A stretch of 50,862 nucleotides of DNA, taken from NCBI GenBank assembly GCA_013138965.1, contig WTBT01000015.1, positions 1 to 50,862 of the forward strand, in the 5' to 3' direction. Below are positions 18,965 through 27,718 of this stretch, piece after piece. Within the stretch, counting starts at the first letter, position 1. The number at the start of each line of letters is the position of its first letter. The position numbers were made by a program, and so were the translations under genes. This stretch comes from Candidatus Aegiribacteria sp. (lineage in GTDB: Bacteria; Fermentibacterota; Fermentibacteria; Fermentibacterales; JCC-6). The notes below the pieces were generated by a model. That model was not told where the DNA came from. It did no database searches and saw only the letters and a program-made list of their open reading frames with translations.

Positions 18965-19185
18965 GAGTTCTTCTCAATAAAATCATCCAGCCAGGCTTTG
19001 CGGGTGAACACACCACCCCCATATTTACGGGGCTTGGTGACCGTTCGTATATTCCTCGATGTAATGTGCTTGCCTATTTGCTGGGGTGTGAGTACTACCC
19101 CCGTCTTCCTACATAGATACGCCTGTATACCATCATATGGCACCGCGTCATCGTAGGGCAGGGGCTTATCCGGTTTCTTCTTCAT
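18961..19185 (-). CDS. Small DNA-binding-like protein (excisionase/winged-helix look)
   Basis: 74 residues. A short helix-turn-helix-like stretch (LTPQQIGKHI, about 32-41) is followed by a basic beta-hairpin and FTRKAWLDDFI, an arrangement reminiscent of excisionase/MerR-type winged helices. The gene overlaps neighbours on both sides. Family is a guess from pattern; a regulatory or DNA-architecture role is possible. Confidence 0.5.
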   Translation of the reverse strand: MKKKPDKPLPYDDAVPYDGIQAYLCRKTGVVLTPQQIGKHITSRNIRTVTKPRKYGGGVFTRKAWLDDFIEKNS

Positions 19186-19411
19186 CGGTCTCCCTCTTCG
19201 CTAGTCTACCGTACAAGTATGGGTCCCCTATAACATCAGCATGGATTTTTACACGGTACTCCTTACCCGTACGGGACCAGGCTGTTACTATCCAGGGTCG
19301 TGATTGAACCTTTGGCGGGTGACTATGATTGTTTAGGGCGTTGAGTAGCACCCTATCGTTTTTGCAGTGGGCTATAAGCCACTGTATCAGCATGGGGGGT
19401 GTATATATCAT
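19166..19411 (-). CDS. Unknown protein, 81 residues
   Basis: Overlaps its neighbours by 20 and 4 bases. The middle contains a small beta-rich section (PWIVTAWSRTGKEYRVKI); the C-terminus is acidic. Nothing recognised. Confidence 0.55.
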   Translation of the reverse strand: MIYTPPMLIQWLIAHCKNDRVLLNALNNHSHPPKVQSRPWIVTAWSRTGKEYRVKIHADVIGDPYLYGRLAKRETDEEETG

Positions 19412-19989
19412 GGGACCAATAGCTCCTTACACTTAGCATCCGCCTTGCGGCTCGCACAATAATCGGCTAGGTGTATAATTCGACACATGCGGCTTATACT
19501 ATTTAGATACCACGATTTATCTTGCCAGTCAGGGTAACTCCACTTCCCCATATGGTACTTAATGCCTTCCAGTATGTTCCATATTATTGATGGTACCTGC
19601 ACATCCCCCGAAAATTTTTCTTTCAAAATATCATCAACCAGCCAAACACCGTGATAGTGAACACACTTATGATGTCTCATCTTATAGGGCTCGCCACTCT
19701 TCTTAAGGTCATGCAGTAACAGGGCGGCGATGATAGTATCCCGCTGATCCCCCATCCAGGACTCAGTCTGCATTAGCTCCACACCCCACCAAACGGCGAG
19801 CTTGGTGTGTCGTACAAGGCCCCCTTCGCCGAGGGACACCCCCGGGTGGTACTTACCACTCATCGATGCCGGGCAGGTCCAGAAATAATCAGGGGCCATC
19901 GTATCCATTATATCAATTACGAAGTCCCGCACGTCGCTATCCATGATGTGATTAAGTTCCGCCCCAAATACTTCTCTTGCTTTATTCAT
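19408..19989 (-). CDS. HD-domain phosphohydrolase
   Basis: 193 residues. Metal-binding landmarks of an HD hydrolase are in order: His in GGLVRHTKL (about 56-64), LLLHDLKKSG (HD pair at about 93-94), and HLADYCASR with a late Asp (about 175-183). Such phage proteins act on nucleotides or nucleic acids. It overlaps the RecG-like gene upstream by 4 bases, so the two are probably co-translated. Substrate cannot be assigned; it does not look like the DatZ dATPase of Z-genome phages. Confidence 0.72.
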   Translation of the reverse strand: MNKAREVFGAELNHIMDSDVRDFVIDIMDTMAPDYFWTCPASMSGKYHPGVSLGEGGLVRHTKLAVWWGVELMQTESWMGDQRDTIIAALLLHDLKKSGEPYKMRHHKCVHYHGVWLVDDILKEKFSGDVQVPSIIWNILEGIKYHMGKWSYPDWQDKSWYLNSISRMCRIIHLADYCASRKADAKCKELLVP

Positions 19990-22922
19990 CCCACACCTCC
20001 TAAAGTCAGGTACTCTGGGAAACGCCGCTGTAACTCATCCCGCATACAGGGGTCCTTTGCTAACACAGGGTCCCATGACACTAAATCCCGTGCGGCCTGC
20101 TGGGCAGTAAGCATCAAGCCAAAGTCCTCAACCAGGTCAGCCAACTTCAAATCTGGCATACCGTGCTGCCGCGTGCTGAGTATGTCCCCGGGCCCGCGCA
20201 TCTTGAGGTCATGCTCGGCAATCTTAAACCCATCGTTGGTCTGCTCCATTATCTTCAATCGACTACGCCCAGTGCTACTCTCTGTATCTGATAGCAGGAA
20301 GCAGTACGACTGCTTATCACTGCGCCCCACCCGACCGCGTAACTGGTGAAGCTGGGCCAACCCAAACCGCTCCGCGCCCTCTATGACCATTACCGTGGCG
20401 TTGGGGTTATCGATGCCTACTTCTACAACTGTAGTAGCTACGAGGATTTTACCACGCACATCGGGTGTGCTCCACCACTCACATGTACGGTGCTTCTGAT
20501 CGGGGGTCATACTCCCGTGTAATTGGCTAATGCCAGCAACACTCGAAAACTGCTCCCGATACTCAAACACTACCTCCTCGACGGCGCGCATCTCATCATC
20601 CAGCGCCTCAATACGTGGGCAGACAACATAGACCTGGTTGCCTTTGGCCAACTCCTCACGCACTACCGCCGATGCTGAGTGACTTAGGGCATCTCTTGCT
20701 ACGGAATACAGGGATGTGCGCCAGTACGTCTCCACAGGCCGCCTACCGGGCGGCATCGTTTTAATAGTGCTCACATCCAAATCACCAAACGCAGTCATGG
20801 CGATAGTGCGAGGTATGGGCGTGGCAGACATCAGCAGTACATGGGGGTTCCCGCGCTTCTGCAGGGCTGCCCGCTGCTCGACCCCAAACTTGTGCTGCTC
20901 ATCAACGACAACAAGACCAAGGTTGTCCCACTGGATGTTGCCGAGTATGGCGGTAGTGCCAATCACTACGTCTGTGTGATCTAGTCGTGGGCGGTACGGA
21001 GCCAGTAGTATTCCTTTGTATGTGGGAGCACTGCCTGTCACTAATTCACAGTTTAGTCCCGCCACCCCAAACCACTCTCGCACTACCGCATAGTGCTGCT
21101 TAGCCAGCACCTCAGTCGGACATAGGATAGCCGTTTGCCCCCCATTACAGGCCATAAGCATGGCGGCAGATGCAGCCACAGCCGTCTTACCACAGTTACC
21201 AGTGATGAATACACACCCGTTACGCCGTAGGACCAGGAAAGAGTCCGGCACAGTAAAGCAGTACTTAAACCCATCTCGACTCGGCTCTCTGGTTATGGCC
21301 CCCTTTGGGTTTGACATAATGCCGGTTTTTGTTTTCTCGTACCGCCCCACTACATAGTCGAACTTACCGCCGTTTCGTAACTGTGTCATCAAGCGAGCCC
21401 GGTATCCACAGGCAGAGAAGGCGTACTGGATAAAATCTGCCTCAGCTTTTTTGCAGGTATAGAATTTGCTGTGCTGATCGCCATCCCAATGTACTACCTC
21501 ATCTGATATGATATGTAGTTGGCCAGGACTTGCACACCAGTACTGTTCAAGCCCTTTACGCAGAACGGGGGGTCTAAAGCGTATCCGGGTGTACCCACTA
21601 GACGTAGTCACCCCATAGTGTATGCCCGCTGCGTCTAACAGCCATTTGGCTCGATCAATCTTATACGGCCTCTTGAAACTTAGCACTACTGTTGACTTAC
21701 TGGCAATATGCCCGTCTGCGCACACCGCTACCATTACACGTAACTCACTGGAGGTGAGGGGCACACGTGATCGCCCCTCTAGCGTAAACGAGGTCTCGAA
21801 CCGCCCGCGAAACCCCAGTTTGCTATCATTATGCTCTTGCTCCATCTGCTCAGCGGGGAGTACTACTGCCCGGTCGTACTGCTTAGTCACTTTAGAATAT
21901 TTATACACCAAACAGCGATGTTCCGGCGACAGCATCTGGGATACCCCATACTTTGTCCGTATACAAATAAACTCACTGCAGGGCTCCCTAATATACCGCA
22001 GGGGTATAACAAAGGAGGCCCCACGTGTAGCGGGGTTATACTGTAGTACTTCTTCGCCGCCCCACTTTGATATCGGTATCCATCCGGACGGGGATAGAAA
22101 CTCGGTATCCGCGTCTACGCAGCCGACATCACCTTGCAGAAGACGGTTCATTGAGCTATTCCCACCCATGTCCTGCGTAATATCGCTTATGGCCCCTCGC
22201 TGATCCTCAGTAAAAGTAAATGGGAAGTACCGGGCCAAGTCCATGTTTACCGATATACATCGCACATTGGCGGCCGTCTGGTCCCTCGTCTGCTTACGCA
22301 TTGCCAAGGCAAGCTGCATGTAGAATAGCTCGTCATATTTCTCTTGGGCTATGGCTTTGTCATAAGCGTCCTGATCGCTTGGGTCATGTATCTGCTGTAG
22401 CGTCGAAGATATGAATCGGCCCACCTGTTTAATGAGTCCCGATATATCCTTGCTGGTGATGCCCGCCACAACCGGGTAGACTATCTTACGCAGGTGCGGC
22501 ATAACTGTTCGGGCGTGGGCAACAAGATCCCCGCACGTGGGTAGGATCTTGAACTGGGGGTTGCACATACTAAGATCATCTATGGGCCCACACGCTACGA
22601 GCTTTGTGCCCCTCTGTATATACCGATGTAGGTACCTGGAGTTGTACCACCTGATATGTACCCTTTCGCTCAGCGTACTAAGTACAGTACAGCCAAAAGT
22701 ACCACTAAACCAGTCCCTTTCACTCTCTAACACAGTGCCAGTCACAGTAGCGGTGCTCCCCCTATCCTGACCCCGCAGCAGAGCTGGTCCCGGGGGGAAC
22801 TCCACACGGCTGGGGTAGTAGTGAATCAGGTCATCGATGGTTTTGATACCCAACTGCCCAAGGGCTCGGGCCCGTTTGGGCCCGACGCTCCTTAATTCAG
22901 TTACTGGTGTGCCTAGGTTCAT
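19986..22922 (-). CDS. recG: RecG-like ATP-dependent DNA helicase interrupted by an intein
   Basis: 978 residues as encoded, 669 after removal of the intein at residues 268-576. The extein has RecG features in order: an HhH-like start (VGPKRARALGQLGIKTIDDL), an OB-type wedge region (about 55-125), the GDVG/CGKT Walker A split by the intein, the DEQH box in VVVDEQHKFG, SATPIPRT, and the C-terminal motifs LRGRVGRS and GPGDILSTRQHG. RecG reverses replication forks and processes branched DNA. Chromosomal RecG is ~690 residues, so the extein is full length. Whole RecG genes are uncommon in phages. Confidence 0.9.
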   Translation of the reverse strand: MNLGTPVTELRSVGPKRARALGQLGIKTIDDLIHYYPSRVEFPPGPALLRGQDRGSTATVTGTVLESERDWFSGTFGCTVLSTLSERVHIRWYNSRYLHRYIQRGTKLVACGPIDDLSMCNPQFKILPTCGDLVAHARTVMPHLRKIVYPVVAGITSKDISGLIKQVGRFISSTLQQIHDPSDQDAYDKAIAQEKYDELFYMQLALAMRKQTRDQTAANVRCISVNMDLARYFPFTFTEDQRGAISDITQDMGGNSSMNRLLQGDVGCVDADTEFLSPSGWIPISKWGGEEVLQYNPATRGASFVIPLRYIREPCSEFICIRTKYGVSQMLSPEHRCLVYKYSKVTKQYDRAVVLPAEQMEQEHNDSKLGFRGRFETSFTLEGRSRVPLTSSELRVMVAVCADGHIASKSTVVLSFKRPYKIDRAKWLLDAAGIHYGVTTSSGYTRIRFRPPVLRKGLEQYWCASPGQLHIISDEVVHWDGDQHSKFYTCKKAEADFIQYAFSACGYRARLMTQLRNGGKFDYVVGRYEKTKTGIMSNPKGAITREPSRDGFKYCFTVPDSFLVLRRNGCVFITGNCGKTAVAASAAMLMACNGGQTAILCPTEVLAKQHYAVVREWFGVAGLNCELVTGSAPTYKGILLAPYRPRLDHTDVVIGTTAILGNIQWDNLGLVVVDEQHKFGVEQRAALQKRGNPHVLLMSATPIPRTIAMTAFGDLDVSTIKTMPPGRRPVETYWRTSLYSVARDALSHSASAVVREELAKGNQVYVVCPRIEALDDEMRAVEEVVFEYREQFSSVAGISQLHGSMTPDQKHRTCEWWSTPDVRGKILVATTVVEVGIDNPNATVMVIEGAERFGLAQLHQLRGRVGRSDKQSYCFLLSDTESSTGRSRLKIMEQTNDGFKIAEHDLKMRGPGDILSTRQHGMPDLKLADLVEDFGLMLTAQQAARDLVSWDPVLAKDPCMRDELQRRFPEYLTLGGVG
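21195..22121 (-). other. Intein (309 aa) with LAGLIDADG-type endonuclease in RecG Walker A
   Basis: Begins with Cys (residue 268, CVDADTEF) and ends VFITGN at 576, followed by Cys 577 as the +1 nucleophile. Block B-like LSPEHRCLVYKY (331-342) supplies the conserved His. The centre has an endonuclease-type motif VAVCADGHIA (398-407) and a second possible one in the region EADFIQYAFSACGYRA. The penultimate residue is Gly, not His, as in several phage inteins. Removing it restores GDVGCGKT. Confidence 0.9.
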
Positions 22923-23326
22923 ACTGTGGTACCCCCCTTAAGTGCCGCGAGGGCGTTGCTCTTGCTCTTGATAACGGCATCCTTCTTACGATTGTCTACA
23001 ACCAGTCCAAGACCCATGATGCCGGCAAGAGTAGATGCCAAACCAAGTGGGCTCACACCCCCACCCTGTGCGTAGGCAAGCCCGGCCTCTAGGATGGCCT
23101 TGCGGATTGCCTGTTGCTTCTCAATATCCTGATAGGCAAGGGTCACTTTACTGGCATAAGCCCCTACCTCAATCTCAAGCTCAGCCTGGGTAATCTTGGT
23201 GCCTGGGTCAAACGGGCTCTCCGTTGTCACCTGGCACCCCAGCCCCCACGCACACAATGCGACGCAGACGATAAGTGCTACAATAGTCCCCTGGTAGTGA
23301 CGTGCTGTTTCGAGTACTTTATTCAT
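22919..23326 (-). CDS. Membrane protein, possible lipoprotein/holin-like
   Basis: 135 residues from the ATG at 23326 (TTGGAGAAACAACCC upstream); an ATG at 23353 gives nine more residues but no ribosome site. One hydrophobic span near residues 10-31 ends WGLGCQVTT. The Cys could be lipidated, but the -3 residue is a poor lipobox. A second hydrophobic patch lies near 97-117 (PLGLASTLAGIMGLGLVVDN), then a Lys-rich tail. Two spans and a charged end resemble holins. It overlaps RecG by 4 bases. Confidence 0.6.
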   Translation of the reverse strand: MNKVLETARHYQGTIVALIVCVALCAWGLGCQVTTESPFDPGTKITQAELEIEVGAYASKVTLAYQDIEKQQAIRKAILEAGLAYAQGGGVSPLGLASTLAGIMGLGLVVDNRKKDAVIKSKSNALAALKGGTTV

Positions 23327-23603
23327 GGGTTGTTTCTCCAATATAGTAACCAAGATTTCTGAGTGCCTTACGTTCTTTTTTAGTGAGGTCTATGTTAACG
23401 CTTTTGTACTCTACTTTACCACACAGGCTACACTTATAAATGGCGTAGTAACTATCAGCGTGCAGTAGAAAGGTAGATACGTCCCCACTGAAAACCATAT
23501 TATGCTCACACTCAAGCTGCGTTACCCGCTGCCCTAGTTTCTCAATATCTGTGAGCAGGGTCATCACACCATATGTCGGACCTGTCTTTTTCCTAAACCA
23601 CAT
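23319..23603 (-). CDS. Small Cys-containing protein, unknown
   Basis: 94 residues. Cys residues in QLECEHN and KCSLCGKVEY could bind zinc (one CxxC plus scattered Cys/His). A helical C-terminus follows. Short overlap with the gene downstream. Function not recognised. Confidence 0.6.
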   Translation of the reverse strand: MWFRKKTGPTYGVMTLLTDIEKLGQRVTQLECEHNMVFSGDVSTFLLHADSYYAIYKCSLCGKVEYKSVNIDLTKKERKALRNLGYYIGETTHE

Positions 23604-23606
23604 GGG

Positions 23607-23747
23607 TTATTTCTCCGATAAGATTTCCTGTATCATGTCGCTCCCACAGTGGGGGCATATTTCATATTCTTCGCGGCCACCATTGACCACTAGCGCACTA
23701 ATGTTTGGTGACTCAAACTCTTCCAGGCAATCTTGACATTGGTACAT
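23607..23747 (-). CDS. 46-residue zinc-ribbon protein
   Basis: Read from the ATG at 23747, with GGAGATG upstream. Two CxxC knuckles (CQDC at about 4-7, CPHC at about 32-35) make a compact zinc ribbon. Fits exactly between two genes in the operon. Likely DNA- or protein-binding; role unknown. Confidence 0.6.
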   Translation of the reverse strand: MYQCQDCLEEFESPNISALVVNGGREEYEICPHCGSDMIQEILSEK

Positions 23748-23761
23748 TAGTCACACATCTC

Positions 23762-26035
23762 CTACCTCAAATATTGTTCCATCGCATCGGGTCGGATACT
23801 AATACCCTCATACACATACAGTCTCTTACCGCAATCCATGACGCGCTTGCGTATGAGGGACTGCTTTAGACCCCGCAGCTTCATCCCAAAGGCAATCCGG
23901 CTTAGGTTACTGCGGGTCCCAGTAGCAGTACACCAAGCTAACCACATATCATACAACGTAGTACAGTCTGCGTGATGTGTAAAGTACTCAGCGCCAACAT
24001 AAAACTGGCAGCATTCACTTATCATAGACCCAATGGGGTTAGTTAGCTCCGCGATCCCATCCAGATGTTCGCGGGAAGCCTTTGGCAGTGTGAACTCATC
24101 TCTATCAAGTAGCCGACGCAACCCCCTAATGGCCCAGTTTGCTATGCCAGGTATCTCTGCTATCAACTTGTGGTCAAGTTGCCGGTCTGGATTATCTAGC
24201 CGGTAGTTATTCGGGAAGTACAACAGGTTGGTTCTCCCCGTCATGGCCTGGCTAGAGTCATCAAAGGGCAACACCTCATTTGCGATATACATCAAGCGGC
24301 AAAAAAGACGGGCATCGATAGCATCCTTATATAGCCTACGCACACTCAGTGTATCACCGCCCGTTATCGCCTTCCACGTTTGCAACAGCTTATCAATATC
24401 ACCACGATTAGTGTCCCTCGACTCAGACATAATTGCGAGGTACTTATTAAGCAGAGCGGCTGGTCCAAATAGGTCTTTGAAGCTGTTCGTATTAGCACCT
24501 GTTGTGCGGGCTCTACCCAGCATAGCCTCTATCACCCTCGCTACCGTAGACTTGCCGGACCCCGGTACACCAAAGAAGAACATCATTGACTGCATATGGT
24601 TTGATGCAATCAGGCAGTAGCCCATCCACTCTTGTAAGAGATCAATGCAGTCCTGCTCTCCGTTGAACCAATCTGCTACGGTCCACTCCCATAGCTTACA
24701 TAGGGCGCGAGGGTCGTAGTCATAGGGGAGTGTAGTCGTTAGGAATATATCTGGGGTTACGGGAAGGATCTGTGATTCATTTATGTGATATATCCCATTG
24801 CGGAATACTACAGCCCTAGCCAGGTCCATACTCTTACCGGTCTTTAATATCAGCGGCTCATGTGCTGACTCATCTGCGTGTACCCGACAGTAAGCCCTAG
24901 CGGCATCATCTATATCCAGCATGAAGTGCTTGTTTGGCTTTATAGCCAATATCTGCACACCATCCTTTGTGTTCCTGGACAGCGTGCGGGCTGCAAACCA
25001 CTCGTACCACCAACCACGTAGCTCAGCCTTTGTCACTGGGCGATACTTAGTGCCATCCCATTGGTAGAAGTCATCATGTAGACATTGGATTATCCGGTGC
25101 CCGCGATATATCTGCCTATCCTGTACCCACGCCTTTACCATATCATATGGGGCATCGCTGTCAAGCACAAGCGAATCTTTGCGGGAATCCCCCACAGATA
25201 TAACATGCTCTAGGAATATATCCCGAGTGGGGGCCCAGCTACGCAGGTCCTTAAAAGGCTCCGGGGGTAGGATTTTAACTACAGTCTTACACACCGGCTG
25301 TAGCGTTTGGAACAGGCCCTCCATTCCTGCCTGGCCTGTCCCAAGGATGTCACGGTCCCCTACAAGGATAACGTCACGGCCCTTTATCAAACTACACAGG
25401 TCCCCCGCCCCAGCGCCCGCTTGAGGTGTACCGACCGCAACGAAGCCAAGCGACATCGCAACCAGCGCATCAGACGCCCCCTCAGTAACGACCACCGGTT
25501 TATCCGATACAGGTAGTATCTGAGCCCATCGTCTTCGATCATCAGTACCAGTGTTACGGTAGTGGAGATACCCTGAACTGAGAATGTACCTAGTAGCTCC
25601 GGCGGGCGTTCGTACGCATATGACCCTACCAGGGTTATGAGGGTCCTCACTACTAACCATACATCCGTCGTTTTCCCGCCCACAGATGGGACATGGCACG
25701 CCTTCCTCACCAACCCGGAGCATCTTGCTGTTATCTTGTACTCGCCCATCTTTTTGTCGTATACCCAAACATTCATATGCTAGTCCCCGTTTCCCACCTT
25801 TCCACGCAATTTTTCTACCGCTACTGTACCGCAGAGTCAGCCCAACTACAGCACCCGCACCGTCCCTCTCTGGAAATACCCAAGTATTTTTTGCTGGGTA
25901 GTAACCCACACCAAGCCGCTCTATGGCGTCCGGAGTCACTGTGCCGTCAAGCTGCTCGGCAAGCACGGCTACCATAGCGGGCTGCATGTTTGCTTGTAGC
26001 TTTTCTAGCAATTTACCAAAGTTGGTGGCCATCAC
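23762..26035 (-). CDS. Primase-helicase (TOPRIM plus SF3/D5-like helicase)
   Basis: 757 residues. The N-terminal half holds a zinc-ribbon candidate with Cys 115, 118, 125 and 140 and a TOPRIM-type catalytic region: VVVTEGASDA (acid at 185) and VILVGDRD (around 222-229). The C-terminal half has Walker A GVPGSGKST (489-497), then LNKYLAIMSESRD as Walker B region and a later FPNNYRL. This is the D5/P4-type primase-helicase arrangement that primes and unwinds DNA at replication forks. It lies in the replication block with polymerase and recombination genes. Start has a weak ribosome site; MMAT could begin at either Met. Confidence 0.85.
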   Translation of the reverse strand: MMATNFGKLLEKLQANMQPAMVAVLAEQLDGTVTPDAIERLGVGYYPAKNTWVFPERDGAGAVVGLTLRYSSGRKIAWKGGKRGLAYECLGIRQKDGRVQDNSKMLRVGEEGVPCPICGRENDGCMVSSEDPHNPGRVICVRTPAGATRYILSSGYLHYRNTGTDDRRRWAQILPVSDKPVVVTEGASDALVAMSLGFVAVGTPQAGAGAGDLCSLIKGRDVILVGDRDILGTGQAGMEGLFQTLQPVCKTVVKILPPEPFKDLRSWAPTRDIFLEHVISVGDSRKDSLVLDSDAPYDMVKAWVQDRQIYRGHRIIQCLHDDFYQWDGTKYRPVTKAELRGWWYEWFAARTLSRNTKDGVQILAIKPNKHFMLDIDDAARAYCRVHADESAHEPLILKTGKSMDLARAVVFRNGIYHINESQILPVTPDIFLTTTLPYDYDPRALCKLWEWTVADWFNGEQDCIDLLQEWMGYCLIASNHMQSMMFFFGVPGSGKSTVARVIEAMLGRARTTGANTNSFKDLFGPAALLNKYLAIMSESRDTNRGDIDKLLQTWKAITGGDTLSVRRLYKDAIDARLFCRLMYIANEVLPFDDSSQAMTGRTNLLYFPNNYRLDNPDRQLDHKLIAEIPGIANWAIRGLRRLLDRDEFTLPKASREHLDGIAELTNPIGSMISECCQFYVGAEYFTHHADCTTLYDMWLAWCTATGTRSNLSRIAFGMKLRGLKQSLIRKRVMDCGKRLYVYEGISIRPDAMEQYLR

Positions 26036-26070
26036 CCGATTCCTAACAAACTCCCCTACATTCCCACTAG

Positions 26071-26280
26071 CTATCTATCAACAGATACAAGGACAAAGGG
26101 ATATGGCACTCCCCGGCCTGGACGGAGGTTGAAGCAACATATCTGGTGCTCTCCAAACCAATCATTCATTTTCTCTGTGGTTTCCTCAGTAACAATGACC
26201 TTACTACATCTTACATCCTTGGCAAACCAAAAAGTTTGGTCGCACTCCGTACACTTAATCCCAATACTTGCATCACTCAT
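26071..26280 (-). CDS. 69-residue Cys-rich protein
   Basis: Start at 26280 is chosen for GGGAGCAACC directly upstream; an earlier ATG at 26325 has none. CTEC near residue 10, then isolated Cys residues, suggest a metal site. Unknown role in the replication operon. Confidence 0.6.
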   Translation of the reverse strand: MSDASIGIKCTECDQTFWFAKDVRCSKVIVTEETTEKMNDWFGEHQICCFNLRPGRGVPYPFVLVSVDR

Positions 26281-26340
26281 AGGTTGCTCCCAAAAAGAGG
26301 GGGGCATCCATTCCCCCAGTATCAACGCAAAGGTATCGCG

Positions 26341-27258
26341 CTACGCGATGGCTACTGAAAACCCGTCCTTGATCGCAAGCCAGTTATCCCCCACGGTCTC
26401 ATTACTTCCTGTACCGTCGGGGCCGGTGGCTTTTACTAGGCCCGTCCATATGGCTGTAATCTCTACCTGAGTCTTGCCAGCCTTCAGCCCAGCCTCCATA
26501 CATGCAGTCCAGGCCGCTGTCATATCGATAGGCTTAACCTTCTTCTTGCGCTTTGGCTTTGTGACAACCGGGATACAGGTGGCCAAGGTAGCCGCTGCGG
26601 CATCTGCAATATCTTCGATGGGTTCAACATCTGGAACAAAAGGAAGCTCAGGTTCAGGCGGTTCAGTACTTCCACCACTCGGGGCTGCTGTCGGCACAGT
26701 CGCACTCGTCGTCGGGGATTCCGAGATGGGCATACCTGGCAATAGAGTCGTGGCTAAAGGGGCTACCTTGGGGGCCCCCTTCGGTTTCGGGCCACCACTC
26801 AGGGCGTGCATTTGGGAAGCATACTTTGCCTGCATCTGCTGAATATCCGCACGGCCTAACTTCTCAATCCGTTGTCCCGGGGCAGCATCATACTCGCTGA
26901 TCCATTCACACCGAATCGTAGTATTGCCCTCATAGGTGTTTTCACCCATGCGCCACTGAATCGTTTTACTGAGCTTATCGCTATCCTGTAGCTCAGCAAA
27001 ATCCAGGCCATCCCATCCGAGGGCCTTCATAATTTGCGACACACTACGAGTAGCCTTATCATTCCGCCCGAACAGGATCATATACGCATGGGCCTCGCAC
27101 TCATCAAACCCCCAGGGAACCCACACCCCGTTCTCCAAATCATACATCTCCGTGGCCCGCAACTGCAACTCCAGTTGCATAAACCCACCCGAAGATTTTG
27201 AAAGCCCCCGGTCCACAACCTCACCGCGAAAATGACCTATTCTGTCGATAACGCTCAT
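26341..27258 (-). CDS. Likely single-strand DNA-binding/annealing-type protein (DUF669-like)
   Basis: 305 residues from the ATG at 27258 (AGGAGACAGAAGT upstream). The first ~150 residues form a compact domain (HFRGEVVDRGLSKSSGGF ... NTTIRCEWISEYD) of the kind seen in phage recombination cassettes next to Sak4-like ATPases. A long Pro/Thr/Glu-rich disordered stretch follows (about 175-245), with a basic KPKRKKKVKP segment near 250 and a helical end. The disordered tail recalls SSB-type proteins. Placed beside the ATPase and Cas4-like nuclease, it likely binds ssDNA; inferred. Confidence 0.55.
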   Translation of the reverse strand: MSVIDRIGHFRGEVVDRGLSKSSGGFMQLELQLRATEMYDLENGVWVPWGFDECEAHAYMILFGRNDKATRSVSQIMKALGWDGLDFAELQDSDKLSKTIQWRMGENTYEGNTTIRCEWISEYDAAPGQRIEKLGRADIQQMQAKYASQMHALSGGPKPKGAPKVAPLATTLLPGMPISESPTTSATVPTAAPSGGSTEPPEPELPFVPDVEPIEDIADAAAATLATCIPVVTKPKRKKKVKPIDMTAAWTACMEAGLKAGKTQVEITAIWTGLVKATGPDGTGSNETVGDNWLAIKDGFSVAIA

Positions 27259-27280
27259 ACTTCTGTCTCCTAATATGGTT

Positions 27281-27454
27281 TTAGCTTCTGGTGCGGGAGA
27301 ACCGGACCTTACCGACACCCGCCCCGCAACATCGTTTGAACTTTGCTCCTGACCCACAAGGACATGGGGCGTTACGCGGTGGCTTCTGCCCGCCTACAAT
27401 GGGCCTCGCGCGACCGGACATAACTGTCTGCTCCCTGTACTCTTTGGCCATCAT
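27281..27454 (-). CDS. SEC-C motif protein (57 aa)
   Basis: Read from ATG at 27454 (CTAGGAG upstream; MMAK start). It contains [15 protein letters not shown] near residues 30-44, the classic SEC-C zinc-binding motif of SecA tails and small adaptor proteins, with a basic N-terminus. It fits the gap between two genes. Possible protein-protein adaptor; the partner is unknown. Confidence 0.7.
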   Translation of the reverse strand: MMAKEYREQTVMSGRARPIVGGQKPPRNAPCPCGSGAKFKRCCGAGVGKVRFSRTRS

Positions 27455-27465
27455 ATCACTTACTC

Positions 27466-27717
27466 CTAGTAGGGCACTACTGCGGCTATGTCGATATAGG
27501 CCACGTGCTCATTAAAATTATACTCTACAATAATACGCAACATCTGGGCGATTAAAACCAACTGTATTAGTTCCTTCGCGTCATCAAAGGCTGCAGTCAT
27601 GCGGCCAGTATGATAGTTTGTTTTACCGTCCTGCTCCCTATATCTATCACCGTGCTGATTGCTCGACACAAACTGATATGTGGGTACGTGTTTGCTGTTC
27701 ATTTTGCTGTACACCAT
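27466..27717 (-). CDS. Unknown protein, 83 residues
   Basis: The start at 27717 overlaps the ATPase stop (TGATATGG), preferred to the earlier in-frame ATG at 27759. Helical, hydrophobic C-terminal half ([17 protein letters not shown]). No family recognised. Confidence 0.5.
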   Translation of the reverse strand: MVYSKMNSKHVPTYQFVSSNQHGDRYREQDGKTNYHTGRMTAAFDDAKELIQLVLIAQMLRIIVEYNFNEHVAYIDIAAVVPY

Positions 27718-27718
27718 A

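Noticed and set aside
19408..19989. Z-genome (2-aminoadenine) phage signature
   Set aside because: No PurZ gene is present and the HD protein does not look like DatZ.
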